Source of the DNA: Pseudooceanicola antarcticus
GTDB lineage: Bacteria > Pseudomonadota > Alphaproteobacteria > Rhodobacterales > Rhodobacteraceae
NCBI RefSeq assembly: GCF_900215355.1
Contig: NZ_OBEA01000002.1
Span: 310,001 to 374,000 of the forward strand
Reading direction: 5' to 3'
Length of the DNA stretch: 64,000 nucleotides
Position 1 is the first letter of the stretch, and every line of letters begins with the position of its first letter. The notes below the pieces were generated by a model, which saw nothing but the letters and a program-made list of their open reading frames with translations, ran no database searches and was not told where the DNA came from. Positions 27,331-36,115 of this stretch are shown here, piece after piece. The translations under genes and the position numbers were made by a program.

Positions 27331-28476
27331 TCAGAGGCAGGCCTTGACCACGGGGGTCAGGTTCTCGGTGGTCAGCGCCACCGGGTTGCCGCCGCAGGAG
27401 GGGTCCTGCAGGGCCATGGCGACGATATCGTCGACGCGGTTCTCGGTGACCCCGAGGTCCGACAGCTTGCGCGGGATGCCCAGGCGGTCGTTCAGCTTCT
27501 GCACGTAGTCGCAGAAGCCGTCGAAGCCGCCCTCGACACCGAGGTAGGGGGTGGCCTCGTCGAAGCGGGTGCGGATCTTGTCGGCGTTCAGCTGCAGCAC
27601 AGCGGGCATGCAGACGGCGTTGGTGGTGCCGTGGTGGGTGTTGAAGATTGCCCCCACGGGGTGGCTGATCGCATGGATCGCGCCCAGGCCTTTCTGGAAG
27701 GCGGTGGCACCCATCATCGCGGCCGACATCATCTGCGCGCGCGCCTCGATATCGGTGCCGTCCTCGAAGGCGCGGGGCAGGTAGTCGACCACCAGCCGCA
27801 TGCCCTCCAGCGCGATGCCCTGGGACATCGGGTGGTAGTGGGGCGAGGAGAAGGCCTCGACGCAATGCGCGAAGGCATCAAGCCCGGTGCCGGCGGTGAT
27901 GAAGCCCGGCATGCCGACGGTCAGCTCGGGGTCGCAGATGACGACCGAGGGCAGGACCTTCGGGTGGAAGATGATCTTCTTCACGTGGGTTTCGGAATTG
28001 GTGATGACGCTGGCACGCCCCACCTCCGAGCCGGTGCCGGCGGTGGTCGGCACGGCCACGATGGGCGCGATGCCCGCCGGGTCGGCGCGGGTCCACCAGT
28101 CGCCGATGTCCTCGAAGTCCCAGACCGGGCGGGTCTGGCCGGCCATGAAGGCCACCATCTTGCCCAGGTCGAGGCCCGAGCCGCCGCCGAAGGCGATCAC
28201 GCCGTCATGGCCGCCCTCGCGGTAGACCTTCAGGCCTTCTTCCAGGTTCTTCTCGGTGGGGTTCGCATCCACGCCCGAGAACATGGCGCGGCCCAGGCCA
28301 CCCGCGACCATCAGGTCGAGGGTCTTCTGGGTGATTTCCATCTCGGCCAGGCCACGGTCGGTGACCAGCAGCGGCTTGCGGATGCCGGCGGCCGCGCAGG
28401 CCTCGGCGATCTCTGCGATGCGACCGGCGCCGAAGCGGATCGCGGTGGGGTAGGACCAGTTTCCGGTGAGGCTCAT
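27331..28476 (-). CDS. Iron-containing alcohol dehydrogenase
   Basis: A 381-residue family III alcohol dehydrogenase. NAD loop F-G-G-G-S (96-100). Metal ligands by family alignment are Asp200 and His204 (G-L-D-A-F-A-H), His268 and His282 (N-T-H-H-G). Oxidises an alcohol to an aldehyde with NAD. Last gene of the operon, 10 bp after the aldehyde dehydrogenase. In context it would act on the hydroxyl of a gamma-glutamylated amino alcohol, which is a hypothesis. Confidence 0.93.
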   Translation of the reverse strand: MSLTGNWSYPTAIRFGAGRIAEIAEACAAAGIRKPLLVTDRGLAEMEITQKTLDLMVAGGLGRAMFSGVDANPTEKNLEEGLKVYREGGHDGVIAFGGGSGLDLGKMVAFMAGQTRPVWDFEDIGDWWTRADPAGIAPIVAVPTTAGTGSEVGRASVITNSETHVKKIIFHPKVLPSVVICDPELTVGMPGFITAGTGLDAFAHCVEAFSSPHYHPMSQGIALEGMRLVVDYLPRAFEDGTDIEARAQMMSAAMMGATAFQKGLGAIHAISHPVGAIFNTHHGTTNAVCMPAVLQLNADKIRTRFDEATPYLGVEGGFDGFCDYVQKLNDRLGIPRKLSDLGVTENRVDDIVAMALQDPSCGGNPVALTTENLTPVVKACL

Positions 28477-28486
28477 CTGGGGTTCC

Positions 28487-29860
28487 TCAGGCTTTGCGAT
28501 AGTGGTGCGATTTGGGACGGGTCAGGGCCATGTAGCCCAGCTCCGACAGGCCCTGGCCGTGGCCGGTCTGCTTGCAGCCGGTCCAGCACAGCGCCGGGTC
28601 GAGGTAGTCGCAGCGGTTCATGAAGACGGTGCCCGTCTGCAGGCGCGGCGCGATAGCGTTCACCGCGTCGATATCCTTGGTGAAGATCGCCGCCGTCAGG
28701 CCGTACTGGCAATCGTTCATCAGGGCGATGGCTTCCTCGTCGTCCTTGACCGGCATGATGCCGACCACGGGGCCGAAGCTCTCCTCGCGCATGACTTCCA
28801 TGTCGTGGGTGACATTGGTCAGGATCTGCGGCGTCAGGTAGGCGCCGCCGTCGTCGGCCTCCATCTTCTCGATATGGGCCTTGGCGCCCTCGGCCACGGC
28901 GTATTGGATCTGGGCGCGCACGGTGCCGGCGAAACGCACGTTGGCCATCGGGCCGATGGTGGTTTCCTGATCGAGCGGGTTGCCCAGCTTCTGCGCCTTC
29001 ACCCAGGCCACGGCCTTCTCGACGAAGGCGTCAAAGAGGCTCTCGTGGACATAGATGCGCTCCATGCCGCAGCAGCACTGGCCAGCGTTGAACATGGCGC
29101 CATCCATCAGCCCGTCGACGGCCGCATCCAGGTCGGCATCGGCGCGCACGTAGCCCGGATCCTTGCCGCCCAGCTCGGTGGCCACCGGTGTGAAGGTGCC
29201 CGCTGCATCGCGTTCGACCTGCTGGCCGCCGCGGACCGAGCCGGTGAAGTTGATGAAGTCGAACAGGTTGTCCGCGATCAACGCCGAGCTCACGTCATGG
29301 CTCAGCACCATGTTCTGGAACACCGCCTCGGGCACGCCGGCGGCGTGGAAGGCCTCGGCCAGGTGCTCGCCGACCTTCAGGGTCTGGGTCGCATGCTTCA
29401 GCACCACCGCGTTGCCCGCGATCAGCGCGGGGGCGATGGTGTTGATGGCGGTCATGTAGGGGTAGTTCCACGGCGCGATCACGTAGACCAGGCCCTGGGG
29501 CTCGCGGGTCAGCTTGCGGGTGAAGCTGTCGCTGTCCTCGATGACCTTGGGCGCCAGCGCCTCTTCGGCGATCGAGGCCATGTAGAGCGCGCGCTCTTCA
29601 AAGCCGCCGAATTCGCCGCCGTAGCGTACCGGGCGGCCCATCTGGTGGGCCAGCTCTTCGGTCATCCGGTCCTGCTGGGTGCCGATGATCGCGATGGCCT
29701 TCTTCACCAACTCGATCCGCTCGGCCAGGGGGCGGGCAGCCCATTCGGGCTGCGCCGCACGGGCGGCCTCGATGGCCGCGCGGGCGGCCGCCTCGGAAAC
29801 ACACTCCCGCGACAGGTAGACGGACCCGTCGACAGGAGAAATCAGATCCACTTTGCTCAT
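28487..29860 (-). CDS. NAD(P)-dependent aldehyde dehydrogenase
   Basis: 457 residues. Asn132 (P-W-N-Y-P), Glu229 (E-L-G-G-K-D-P) and Cys263 (middle of G-Q-C-C-C-G) form the catalytic set. Slightly shorter than the 480-500 common in the family, with the short N-terminus typical of succinate-semialdehyde-type enzymes. Oxidises an aldehyde to a carboxylate. Lies between the ligase and alcohol dehydrogenase genes, 2 and 10 bp away, so it is part of one pathway. Confidence 0.94.
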   Translation of the reverse strand: MSKVDLISPVDGSVYLSRECVSEAAARAAIEAARAAQPEWAARPLAERIELVKKAIAIIGTQQDRMTEELAHQMGRPVRYGGEFGGFEERALYMASIAEEALAPKVIEDSDSFTRKLTREPQGLVYVIAPWNYPYMTAINTIAPALIAGNAVVLKHATQTLKVGEHLAEAFHAAGVPEAVFQNMVLSHDVSSALIADNLFDFINFTGSVRGGQQVERDAAGTFTPVATELGGKDPGYVRADADLDAAVDGLMDGAMFNAGQCCCGMERIYVHESLFDAFVEKAVAWVKAQKLGNPLDQETTIGPMANVRFAGTVRAQIQYAVAEGAKAHIEKMEADDGGAYLTPQILTNVTHDMEVMREESFGPVVGIMPVKDDEEAIALMNDCQYGLTAAIFTKDIDAVNAIAPRLQTGTVFMNRCDYLDPALCWTGCKQTGHGQGLSELGYMALTRPKSHHYRKA

Positions 29861-29862
29861 CG

Positions 29863-31224
29863 TTACGCTCGCTCAAATCCGCGTTGAATTTCCCAGTCGG
29901 TGACCACCGCGTCGAAGGCTTCCTGTTCCCAGTCGGCCGCGCGGGTGTAGTGGTCGATGACTGCATCGCCGAAGGCCTCCCGGAGGAAGGCCGAGTTGGT
30001 CAGGGTCTCGCGCGCGGCGCGCAGGGTCGAGGGGATCTCGACCACGGAGCCCTGTTCGTAGACATCGCCATCGGCGGGCGGTGCCAGTTCGAGACCCTCT
30101 TCGATTCCCTTGATCCCGGCGGCCAGTTGAACGGCCATGGCCAGGTAGGGGTTCACGTCAGAGCCGGGGATACGGCATTCCATGCGCACGGCCTTGCTGC
30201 CCGCGCCGCAGAGGCGGAAGCCCGCGGTGCGGTTGTCCACCGACCAGACGGCCTTGGTGGGGGCGAAGCTTCCGGCCTGGAAGCGCTTGTAGCTGTTGAC
30301 GTTCTGGGCAAGGAAGAAGGTGTATTCGGGGGCGTACTTGATCAGGCCCGCGCAGTAGCTCTTCATCAGCGCCGACATGCCGAGGCTGTCCTCGGGGTCG
30401 TAGAAGGCGCTGTCGCTGCCCTGCCAGAGGGACTGGTGCACATGCGCCGAGCTGCCCACCTTGTCGCGGTGCCACTTGGGGATGAAGCTGGCCGCATGGC
30501 CCTTCATCAGCGCCACGTCCTTCACCACGTGCTTGCCGATCACGTGGTAGTCGGCGGCCAGCATGGCCTCATCATACTTGATGTTCAGCTCTTCCTGGCC
30601 GGTCTCGGCCTCGCCCTTGGTGCATTCCACCGGAATGCCCATGGCATAGAGCGCGTTGCGCACCGGGCGCAGGACCACCTCGTCACGCAGCGAAAGCTGC
30701 AGCGAGTAGTCCTCGTTGTAGGGGGTCAGCGTGTCGAGGGCGGTGTAGCCCGACTTGCGGATCTCGTCGAAGCTCTTCTCGAAGAGGAAGAACTCCAGCT
30801 CGGTCGCCATCTTGGCAGAAAAGCCCATGGCCTCAAGCCGCTTGACCTGGGCCTGCAGCATGGCGCGGGGGGAATGGGGCACCGGCTGGTGCGTGTGGTG
30901 GTCCAGGATGTCGCAAAGCACGATGGCCGTGGCCTCGAGCCAGGGCGCGGGGCGCAGCGTGGCGAGGTCGGGCTTCATCACGTAGTCGCCGTAGCCACCC
31001 GCCCAGGAGGTCGCGGCATAGCCCTCGACCGTGTACATCTCGAGGTCGGTGGCCAGCAGGTAGTTGCAGCAGTGGCTCTCTTCCCAGGCGCTGCTCACGA
31101 AATGCGCCGCGTGGAAGCGTTTGCCCATCAGGCGACCCTGCATGTCGATGACACAGGCCAGGACCGTGTCGATCTCACCTGCTTCCACCTGCTCTTTCAA
31201 CTTGTCCAACGTCAGCGCTGCCAT
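29863..31224 (-). CDS. Glutamine-synthetase-family gamma-glutamyl ligase
   Basis: 453 residues of the GlnA-like/PuuA branch. Active-site segments: A-T-E-L-E-F-F-L (about 142-149), the ATP/NH3 region G-S-S-A-H-V-H-Q-S-L (about 265-274), N-R-T-A-G-F-R-L and R-M-E-C-R-I-P-G-S-D-V-N-P-Y. No adenylylation Tyr loop is evident. Such enzymes join glutamate to amines, for example polyamines. Preceded by CAGGAGGATT. With TRAP, dehydrogenases and an amidohydrolase in the operon, an amine-catabolic role is likely. Confidence 0.9.
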   Translation of the reverse strand: MAALTLDKLKEQVEAGEIDTVLACVIDMQGRLMGKRFHAAHFVSSAWEESHCCNYLLATDLEMYTVEGYAATSWAGGYGDYVMKPDLATLRPAPWLEATAIVLCDILDHHTHQPVPHSPRAMLQAQVKRLEAMGFSAKMATELEFFLFEKSFDEIRKSGYTALDTLTPYNEDYSLQLSLRDEVVLRPVRNALYAMGIPVECTKGEAETGQEELNIKYDEAMLAADYHVIGKHVVKDVALMKGHAASFIPKWHRDKVGSSAHVHQSLWQGSDSAFYDPEDSLGMSALMKSYCAGLIKYAPEYTFFLAQNVNSYKRFQAGSFAPTKAVWSVDNRTAGFRLCGAGSKAVRMECRIPGSDVNPYLAMAVQLAAGIKGIEEGLELAPPADGDVYEQGSVVEIPSTLRAARETLTNSAFLREAFGDAVIDHYTRAADWEQEAFDAVVTDWEIQRGFERA

Positions 31225-31247
31225 GTCTCAATCCTCCTGACCAGAGA

Positions 31248-31271
31248 GAGGCGGCCCGACGGGGCCGCCTC
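31248..31271 (-). promoter_or_regulatory. Intercistronic hairpin between dctP and the ligase gene
   Basis: A perfect 10-bp stem GAGGCGGCCC / GGGCCGCCTC, loop of four, 25 bp past the dctP stop and inside the operon. The T-run is weak. It may be a partial terminator or a 3' stabiliser that raises binding-protein output over the enzymes; inference. Confidence 0.55.
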
Positions 31272-31296
31272 GTCTTTTGCGTTTTCGAACCGGCGA

Positions 31297-32334
31297 TCAG
31301 CCGAAGGTGTAGGGCGGGCCCGCTTTCGAGGTCACGTCCTTGTAGTCGCGGAAGATCTGCACCAGCTTGGCGGCCACTTCGCCCTGCTCGGCCATCTCGT
31401 CCCAGAAGGTGACGGCGGCGTCTTCGACGACCTTCCACTCTTCCTGCGGGATCGAGCGCAGCTGCAGCTTGTCGCCCTGGGCGCGCAGACGCGCTTCGCC
31501 GCCCCAGTACCACTGGTTGCGGTAGGTGTGGCTGGCTTCGATCGCGCTGGAGACGATGGTCTTCAGGTGATCGGGCAGGTCGGCCCAGCGTTGCTGGTTG
31601 ACGAAGAACGACCCGATCCAGGCGCCCGAGATGTTGTTGGTCAGGAAGTAGTCGGTCACGTCGGCCCAGCCCACGGTGTAGTCTTCCGTGATGCCCGACC
31701 AGGCCATGCCGTCAAGCTCGCCGGTCTGCACGGCGACCTGCGCATCCTCGTAGGGGATGTTCATCGGCACGACGCCGAACTGCGACAGGAACTCGCCCGC
31801 GGTCGGGAAGGTGTAGAGGCGCAGGCCCTCGAGGTCGGCCAGCGAGGTGACCTCTTTCTTGGTGTTGAAGTTACACGGGTCCTGGCCAGCGGCGGAGAGC
31901 CACTTGACGCCGACCTTGGCGTATTCCTCTTCCCAGATCTCGGCCAGGCCGTACTGCTTGAAGAGCACGGGCACGTCCAGCGCGTGCTTGGTGGCCAGCG
32001 GGAAGTAACCGCCGAACTGGCGCAGCGGGGTCGGCGAGGCCATCGAGTCATCGTCCGAGTGGACGCCGTCGATGGTGCCGCGCTGCAGGGCCTGGAACAG
32101 CTCGCCGGTGGGGACGATCTGGTCAGCGTAGTAGAGCTCGATCTCGAGCTCGCCCTGGGCCGCCGCGTTGATCGCGTCGATGGCGGGCTTGGTCACTTCC
32201 TGACCCAGGGCCGAACCGGCATAGGTCTGGAAACGCCACTTGATGGCTTCCTGGGCCTTGAGGACGGCCGGGGCCGCCAGAGCTGCGGGGGCGGCCATTG
32301 CGGCGCCGCGCAGGAAAGAACGTCTGTTGGTCAT
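31297..32334 (-). CDS. TRAP transporter substrate-binding protein with Tat signal (DctP family)
   Basis: 345 residues. The N-terminus MTNRRSFLRGAAMAAPAA has a twin-arginine motif (R-R-S-F-L-R), so export is probably through Tat. The mature part is a DctP/TAXI-unlike alpha-beta fold with A-I-K-W-R-F-Q-T-Y and L-E-G-L-R-L-Y-T-F-P-T-A-G near 165. Of the 'DctP-like' group with amino- or organic-acid-type ligands. A small hairpin lies in the 60-bp gap after dctM. Confidence 0.93.
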   Translation of the reverse strand: MTNRRSFLRGAAMAAPAALAAPAVLKAQEAIKWRFQTYAGSALGQEVTKPAIDAINAAAQGELEIELYYADQIVPTGELFQALQRGTIDGVHSDDDSMASPTPLRQFGGYFPLATKHALDVPVLFKQYGLAEIWEEEYAKVGVKWLSAAGQDPCNFNTKKEVTSLADLEGLRLYTFPTAGEFLSQFGVVPMNIPYEDAQVAVQTGELDGMAWSGITEDYTVGWADVTDYFLTNNISGAWIGSFFVNQQRWADLPDHLKTIVSSAIEASHTYRNQWYWGGEARLRAQGDKLQLRSIPQEEWKVVEDAAVTFWDEMAEQGEVAAKLVQIFRDYKDVTSKAGPPYTFG

Positions 32335-32395
32335 CTCGGGAACTCCCTTGGTTTTTGGTGTTGAGCCCCGCTTCGCCGCGGGATCTGGTTGGTTA

Positions 32396-33721
32396 TCACT
32401 GGTAGACGTAATTCGGCAGCCATGTGGCGATCTGCGGGAAGACCATGGTCAGGGTCAGCGCGAGGATCATCACCGCCACGAAGGGCGCGATGGAGCCGTA
32501 GATATCTTTCAGGCTGATCTCGGGCGGGGCCATGGCCCGCATCAGGAACAGGTTGTAGCCGAAGGGCGGCGTCATGTAGGCGATCTGGCAGGTGATCGTG
32601 TAGAGCACACCATACCACACCAGGTCGAAGCCGAGCGCCCCCACGAGCGGCACGTAGAGCGGTGCCACGATGACCAGCATGGCCGTGTCATCGAGGAAGC
32701 TGCCCATCACCAGGAAGCTCAGCTGCATCAGGATCAGGATGACCCAGGGCGACAGGCCAAGCTGCTCGGTGAAGAGGAAGCTGATCGCCTTCACCGCGCC
32801 CAGGCCGTCGAAGACCGCCCCGAAGGCCAGCGCGGCCAGGATGATCCACATGAACATGCAGGAGATGCCCAGGGTGTTGCGGGTGGCGGTGAGGAAGACG
32901 GTCTTCGTCATCCGTCCCTTCAGCACCGCGGCGATGAAGGCGGCGATGGCGCCGATGGCCGAGGCCTCGACCAGCGAGGTCCAGCCCTTGACGAAGGGCA
33001 CCATCATAACCGCGAAGATGCCAAGCGGCAGCAGGCCGGCGCGCAGCAGGCGCATTTTCTCGGCGCGGGTGACCTGGGCGCGCTCGGCCTCCGGCAGGGC
33101 AGGGCCAAGGGCGGGGTTCAGCGCGCAGCGGATGACGATATAGGCGATGAAGAGCGCGGCCATCATCAGGCCCGGCCCGACACCGGCCAGCCAGAGGTGG
33201 CCCACGGGCTGCCGCGCGATCATCGCGTAGAGCACCAGCACCACCGAGGGCGGCACGAGGATGCCCAGCGAAGAGCCCGCCTGGATCACGCCGGTGACCA
33301 TCTTCTTGTCGTAGCCGCGTTTCAACAGTTCGGGCAGCGCGATGGTCGAGCCGATGGCCATGCCGGCCACGGAAAGCCCGTTCATGGCAGAGACCAGCAC
33401 CATCAGCCCGATGGTGCCGATGGCCAGGCCGCCCTTCACGCCGCCCATCCAGACGTGGAACATCTTGTAGAGATCGTCGGCGATCTTCGACTCGGACAGG
33501 ACGTAGCCCATGAAGACGAACATCGGCAGCGTCAGCATCGGATACCAGTTCATCAGCTTGATGAGTGCGCTGTAACCGATGTCGTAGCCGCCCCGGTCCC
33601 CCCAGAGCAGCAGCGCCGCGACGACGGCGACAAAGCCGATGGCTCCGAAGACCCGCTGGCCGGTCAGCAGCATCAGCATCATCGTGCTGAACATCAGCAG
33701 GGCGATCAGTTCATAGGACAT
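32396..33721 (-). CDS. TRAP transporter large permease (DctM family)
   Basis: 441 residues, about 12 membrane helices. Conserved G-S-S-L-G-I-L-V-P-P-S and M-T-P-P-F-G-Y-N-L-F segments. The ATG at 33,721 shares one base with the dctQ stop; a longer start would run through dctQ. Only its own gene order (Q, M, P) differs from the first TRAP operon (P, Q, M). Confidence 0.95.
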   Translation of the reverse strand: MSYELIALLMFSTMMLMLLTGQRVFGAIGFVAVVAALLLWGDRGGYDIGYSALIKLMNWYPMLTLPMFVFMGYVLSESKIADDLYKMFHVWMGGVKGGLAIGTIGLMVLVSAMNGLSVAGMAIGSTIALPELLKRGYDKKMVTGVIQAGSSLGILVPPSVVLVLYAMIARQPVGHLWLAGVGPGLMMAALFIAYIVIRCALNPALGPALPEAERAQVTRAEKMRLLRAGLLPLGIFAVMMVPFVKGWTSLVEASAIGAIAAFIAAVLKGRMTKTVFLTATRNTLGISCMFMWIILAALAFGAVFDGLGAVKAISFLFTEQLGLSPWVILILMQLSFLVMGSFLDDTAMLVIVAPLYVPLVGALGFDLVWYGVLYTITCQIAYMTPPFGYNLFLMRAMAPPEISLKDIYGSIAPFVAVMILALTLTMVFPQIATWLPNYVYQ

Positions 33722-34314
33722 CAGATCTCTTCCCCGCGCAGACGCAGCAGGTCCTTGAAGAATTCGGAAAGCACCTGCAGCAGCATCATGAAGAGCCCGA
33801 TGCAGGTGATCAGCTTGATCGGCCACATGACGGGCCCCCAGGACGAGCGGGAGGTCTCGATATAGCCCATCACGTCGGCCGCCGCAGCCGGGCCTCCGGT
33901 CACGAAGGCGGCGATCAGCTTGCCGAAGAAGGACAGCGGAGAGCCCATGAAGTTGCCCAGCGAATAGGCCAGCGAGGCCAGGCCGCCGTAGATCATCACG
34001 CCGAGGTAGAAGATCAGGAAGAAGACCGTGAAGGCATCCATCCAGGCCTTACGGCGGTCGGTCAGCTCGGAATAGATCAGGTCCATGCGGACGTTCGAGC
34101 CCAGCTGGATCGAGTAGGGTCCGCCGAGGATGTAATAGGCCACCATGACGAACTGGGCCATCTCGAGGGTCCAGAGCGAGGGCAGGAAGAAGACCTTCGA
34201 CATCGAGGACCACAGCAGGATGCCCATCAGGACGAAGAGGAAGAACATCGTGATCCGCCCGATCAGGCGGTTCATGCCGTCGATCCACGAGATGTAGCCG
34301 CGCATGAAGCTCAT
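33721..34314 (-). CDS. TRAP transporter small permease (DctQ family)
   Basis: 197 residues with four membrane helices (about 17-37, 50-70, 93-115, 160-180) and an insertion of about 25 residues between helices three and four. ATG overlaps the stop of the upstream amidohydrolase gene by 4 bases (ATGA). Couples the amidohydrolase to the transporter. Confidence 0.9.
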   Translation of the reverse strand: MSFMRGYISWIDGMNRLIGRITMFFLFVLMGILLWSSMSKVFFLPSLWTLEMAQFVMVAYYILGGPYSIQLGSNVRMDLIYSELTDRRKAWMDAFTVFFLIFYLGVMIYGGLASLAYSLGNFMGSPLSFFGKLIAAFVTGGPAAAADVMGYIETSRSSWGPVMWPIKLITCIGLFMMLLQVLSEFFKDLLRLRGEEI

Positions 34315-35117
34315 GCCGAAGCCCCCCGCTTGGGATCGGCGGCGGATTCGAGGCTGCCGCAGGTTGCCAGCCGGGCCAGCGAACGACTGAGCGAGGCGCA
34401 GAGCATTTCGGCCACCCGCGACACCCCGGCCTCGTCGGCCAGCAGGTCGTTGCGCACCTCGATCATCACGTTGAGCCTTCCGCGCGGCAGGGCCTGCTCG
34501 CGCAGGGTATGGGTCACCCCGTCGGAGGCGGCATAGGGGGCGTTGAGCTCGGCCTGGATCGAGCCGTGCCAGCTGTCCATCATCGCCAGGGCGAGGCGGT
34601 CGTCGCTGTCATGCAGCAGCCCGATCTCGGTCGAGCGCGGCTGGCCATGCCAGAGCGGAGTGAAGGAATGCACCGTCACCAGGGCGCCGCCGTGCCGGTC
34701 CAGCACGTTCGACAGGGCCGTGGTGAAGGGCCGGTAGACCTCGCGCACACGGGCGGCGCGGTCGTCTTCGGTGAGGTCACGGTTGCCCGGCACCTCGACC
34801 ACCTCGGACTTCCGCGGCATGGCGCTGTCCGAGCTGGGCGGGCGGTTGCAGTCGTAGACCAGCCGCGAGACCCGGCTGGCAACCAGCGGGGCGCCCATGC
34901 GCTCCGACATGGCCAGCGACAGCGCCAGCGCGCCGGGGTCCCAGGCGGCATGGCTCAGGCGATCTTCCTCGGCCAATCCCAGCCCGTCGAGCGAGGCGGG
35001 AATCGTCGGGCTGGCATGTTCGCAGCACAGCACGATCGGGCCCGTACCACCCGGATGAATGACCTCGGCGGCGGGGCGCTCGGCCTCGGTCAGGAGATGT
35101 GACTCGTTTCCCATCAT
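34311..35117 (-). CDS. N-formylglutamate amidohydrolase family protein
   Basis: 268 residues from the first of two adjacent ATGs. Metal and substrate segments: V-L-C-C-E-H-A-S (29-36, Glu33/His34), Y-D-C-N-R-P-P and V-H-S-F-T-P near the centre. HutG-like enzymes release formate from N-formylglutamate; homologues act on other N-acyl or gamma-glutamyl amides. First gene of the TRAP/ligase operon, so a role in cleaving a glutamyl conjugate is plausible but unproven. Confidence 0.83.
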   Translation of the reverse strand: MMGNESHLLTEAERPAAEVIHPGGTGPIVLCCEHASPTIPASLDGLGLAEEDRLSHAAWDPGALALSLAMSERMGAPLVASRVSRLVYDCNRPPSSDSAMPRKSEVVEVPGNRDLTEDDRAARVREVYRPFTTALSNVLDRHGGALVTVHSFTPLWHGQPRSTEIGLLHDSDDRLALAMMDSWHGSIQAELNAPYAASDGVTHTLREQALPRGRLNVMIEVRNDLLADEAGVSRVAEMLCASLSRSLARLATCGSLESAADPKRGASA

Positions 35118-35159
35118 GGGCGCAGGGAAACCGTCTGGGCGCCGGGGTGTCAATTCATT

Positions 35160-35179
35160 TCTGTAGACATGACTACAGA
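35160..35179 (+). promoter_or_regulatory. RpiR operator candidate 1
   Basis: TCTGTAG, 6 bases, CTACAGA: a perfect 7-bp inverted repeat in the divergent region between the amidohydrolase and RpiR genes. Confidence 0.6.
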
Positions 35180-35190
35180 GCGTATCTAGT

Positions 35191-35208
35191 TTGTAACTAT
35201 TGCTACAA
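35191..35208 (+). promoter_or_regulatory. RpiR operator candidate 2
   Basis: TTGTAA, 6 bases, CTACAA: matches operator 1 in length and in the TGTA...CTACA core, with one arm base changed. Its centre is 30 bp from that of site 1, three helical turns, suited to cooperative binding. Confidence 0.6.
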
Positions 35209-35223
35209 GCGGAGGCGTGAGGC

Positions 35224-36114
35224 GTGACAGGTGGCAGCTCAGAGGGCAAACCCGACGGGGCCGAGACATCGGTCCGGGCGCGGATACTGTCCCAGGAACA
35301 ACGCCTGACCGCCTCCGAGAAACGGGTCTGCGAGGTGCTGCTCTCGGATTACCCGATGGCTGGAATGCAGAGCATTACAAAGCTCGCAGAGCTCTCCTGC
35401 GTCTCTTCGCCCACCGTCATCCGCATGGCCCGCAAGCTGGGCTACGAGGGCTTCCCCGAGTTGCAGAACGCGCTGCGCGACGAGGTCGCGGATCGCATAA
35501 AGGCCCCCGCCCTGAAGCGTGATGCGCGTGGCGGAGACGGCCATGTCCTGCACCGTTTCGCCGATGCGCTGATCGGAAACCTGACCCGCTCGCTCGAGCG
35601 TATGGACACGGCTATGTTCGACGAGGTGGCCGAGCTCCTGGCCGATACCTCCCGACATGCCTACTTTTTGGGCGGACGGATCACCGGAGCCAATGCCGCC
35701 TATTTCCACAATCACATGCAGATCATCCGCACCGGGGTGACGCTTCTCGACCAGGGGCCCTCGGTCTGGCCGCATTACCTGCTGGACATGGGCGAGCGCT
35801 CGGTGCTGGTCCTGTTCGATATCCGGCGCTACGAGAAGGACCTGCTGCGGCTGGCGGAGCTGGCCCAGGGGCGGGGGGCGACCATCGTGCTCTTTACCGA
35901 CCAATGGGGCTCTCCCATTGCGCAGGTGGCGCGGCATGTCTTCCATTTGCAGGTCGAGGCACCGTCGAACTGGGACAGCACCACGGCGATCCTTGCGGTC
36001 GTCGAAGCGCTGATCGCAGAGGTCCAGGCAAAACGCTGGGACGAGAGCCAGGAACGCCTGGAAGAGCTGGAGGCGATGTTCTCCAGCACGCGGGTCTTCC
36101 GCTCGGGCGGCTAG
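35224..36114 (+). CDS. MurR/RpiR family transcriptional regulator
   Basis: 296 residues: an N-terminal HTH_6 domain (about 15-90; K-L-A-E-L-S-C-V-S-S-P-T-V-I-R-M-A-R-K-L-G) and a C-terminal SIS domain (about 130-265) that in the family binds phosphorylated sugars or related ligands. The GTG start is 8 bases from GGAGG. Divergent from the TRAP/ligase operon, and the likely regulator of it through the two palindromes between them. Confidence 0.92.
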   Translation: MTGGSSEGKPDGAETSVRARILSQEQRLTASEKRVCEVLLSDYPMAGMQSITKLAELSCVSSPTVIRMARKLGYEGFPELQNALRDEVADRIKAPALKRDARGGDGHVLHRFADALIGNLTRSLERMDTAMFDEVAELLADTSRHAYFLGGRITGANAAYFHNHMQIIRTGVTLLDQGPSVWPHYLLDMGERSVLVLFDIRRYEKDLLRLAELAQGRGATIVLFTDQWGSPIAQVARHVFHLQVEAPSNWDSTTAILAVVEALIAEVQAKRWDESQERLEELEAMFSSTRVFRSGG

Positions 36115-36115
36115 C

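Noticed and set aside
28487..29860. Triple Cys (C-C-C) at the aldehyde dehydrogenase active site as an oddity
   Set aside because: Mammalian-type aldehyde dehydrogenases also have adjacent Cys; the middle one is catalytic. Not unusual.
29884..32364. Very long open frame (826 codons) antisense to the ligase and dctP genes
   Set aside because: No recognisable domains; composition is that of the antisense of high-GC genes. The minus-strand genes are clear family members.
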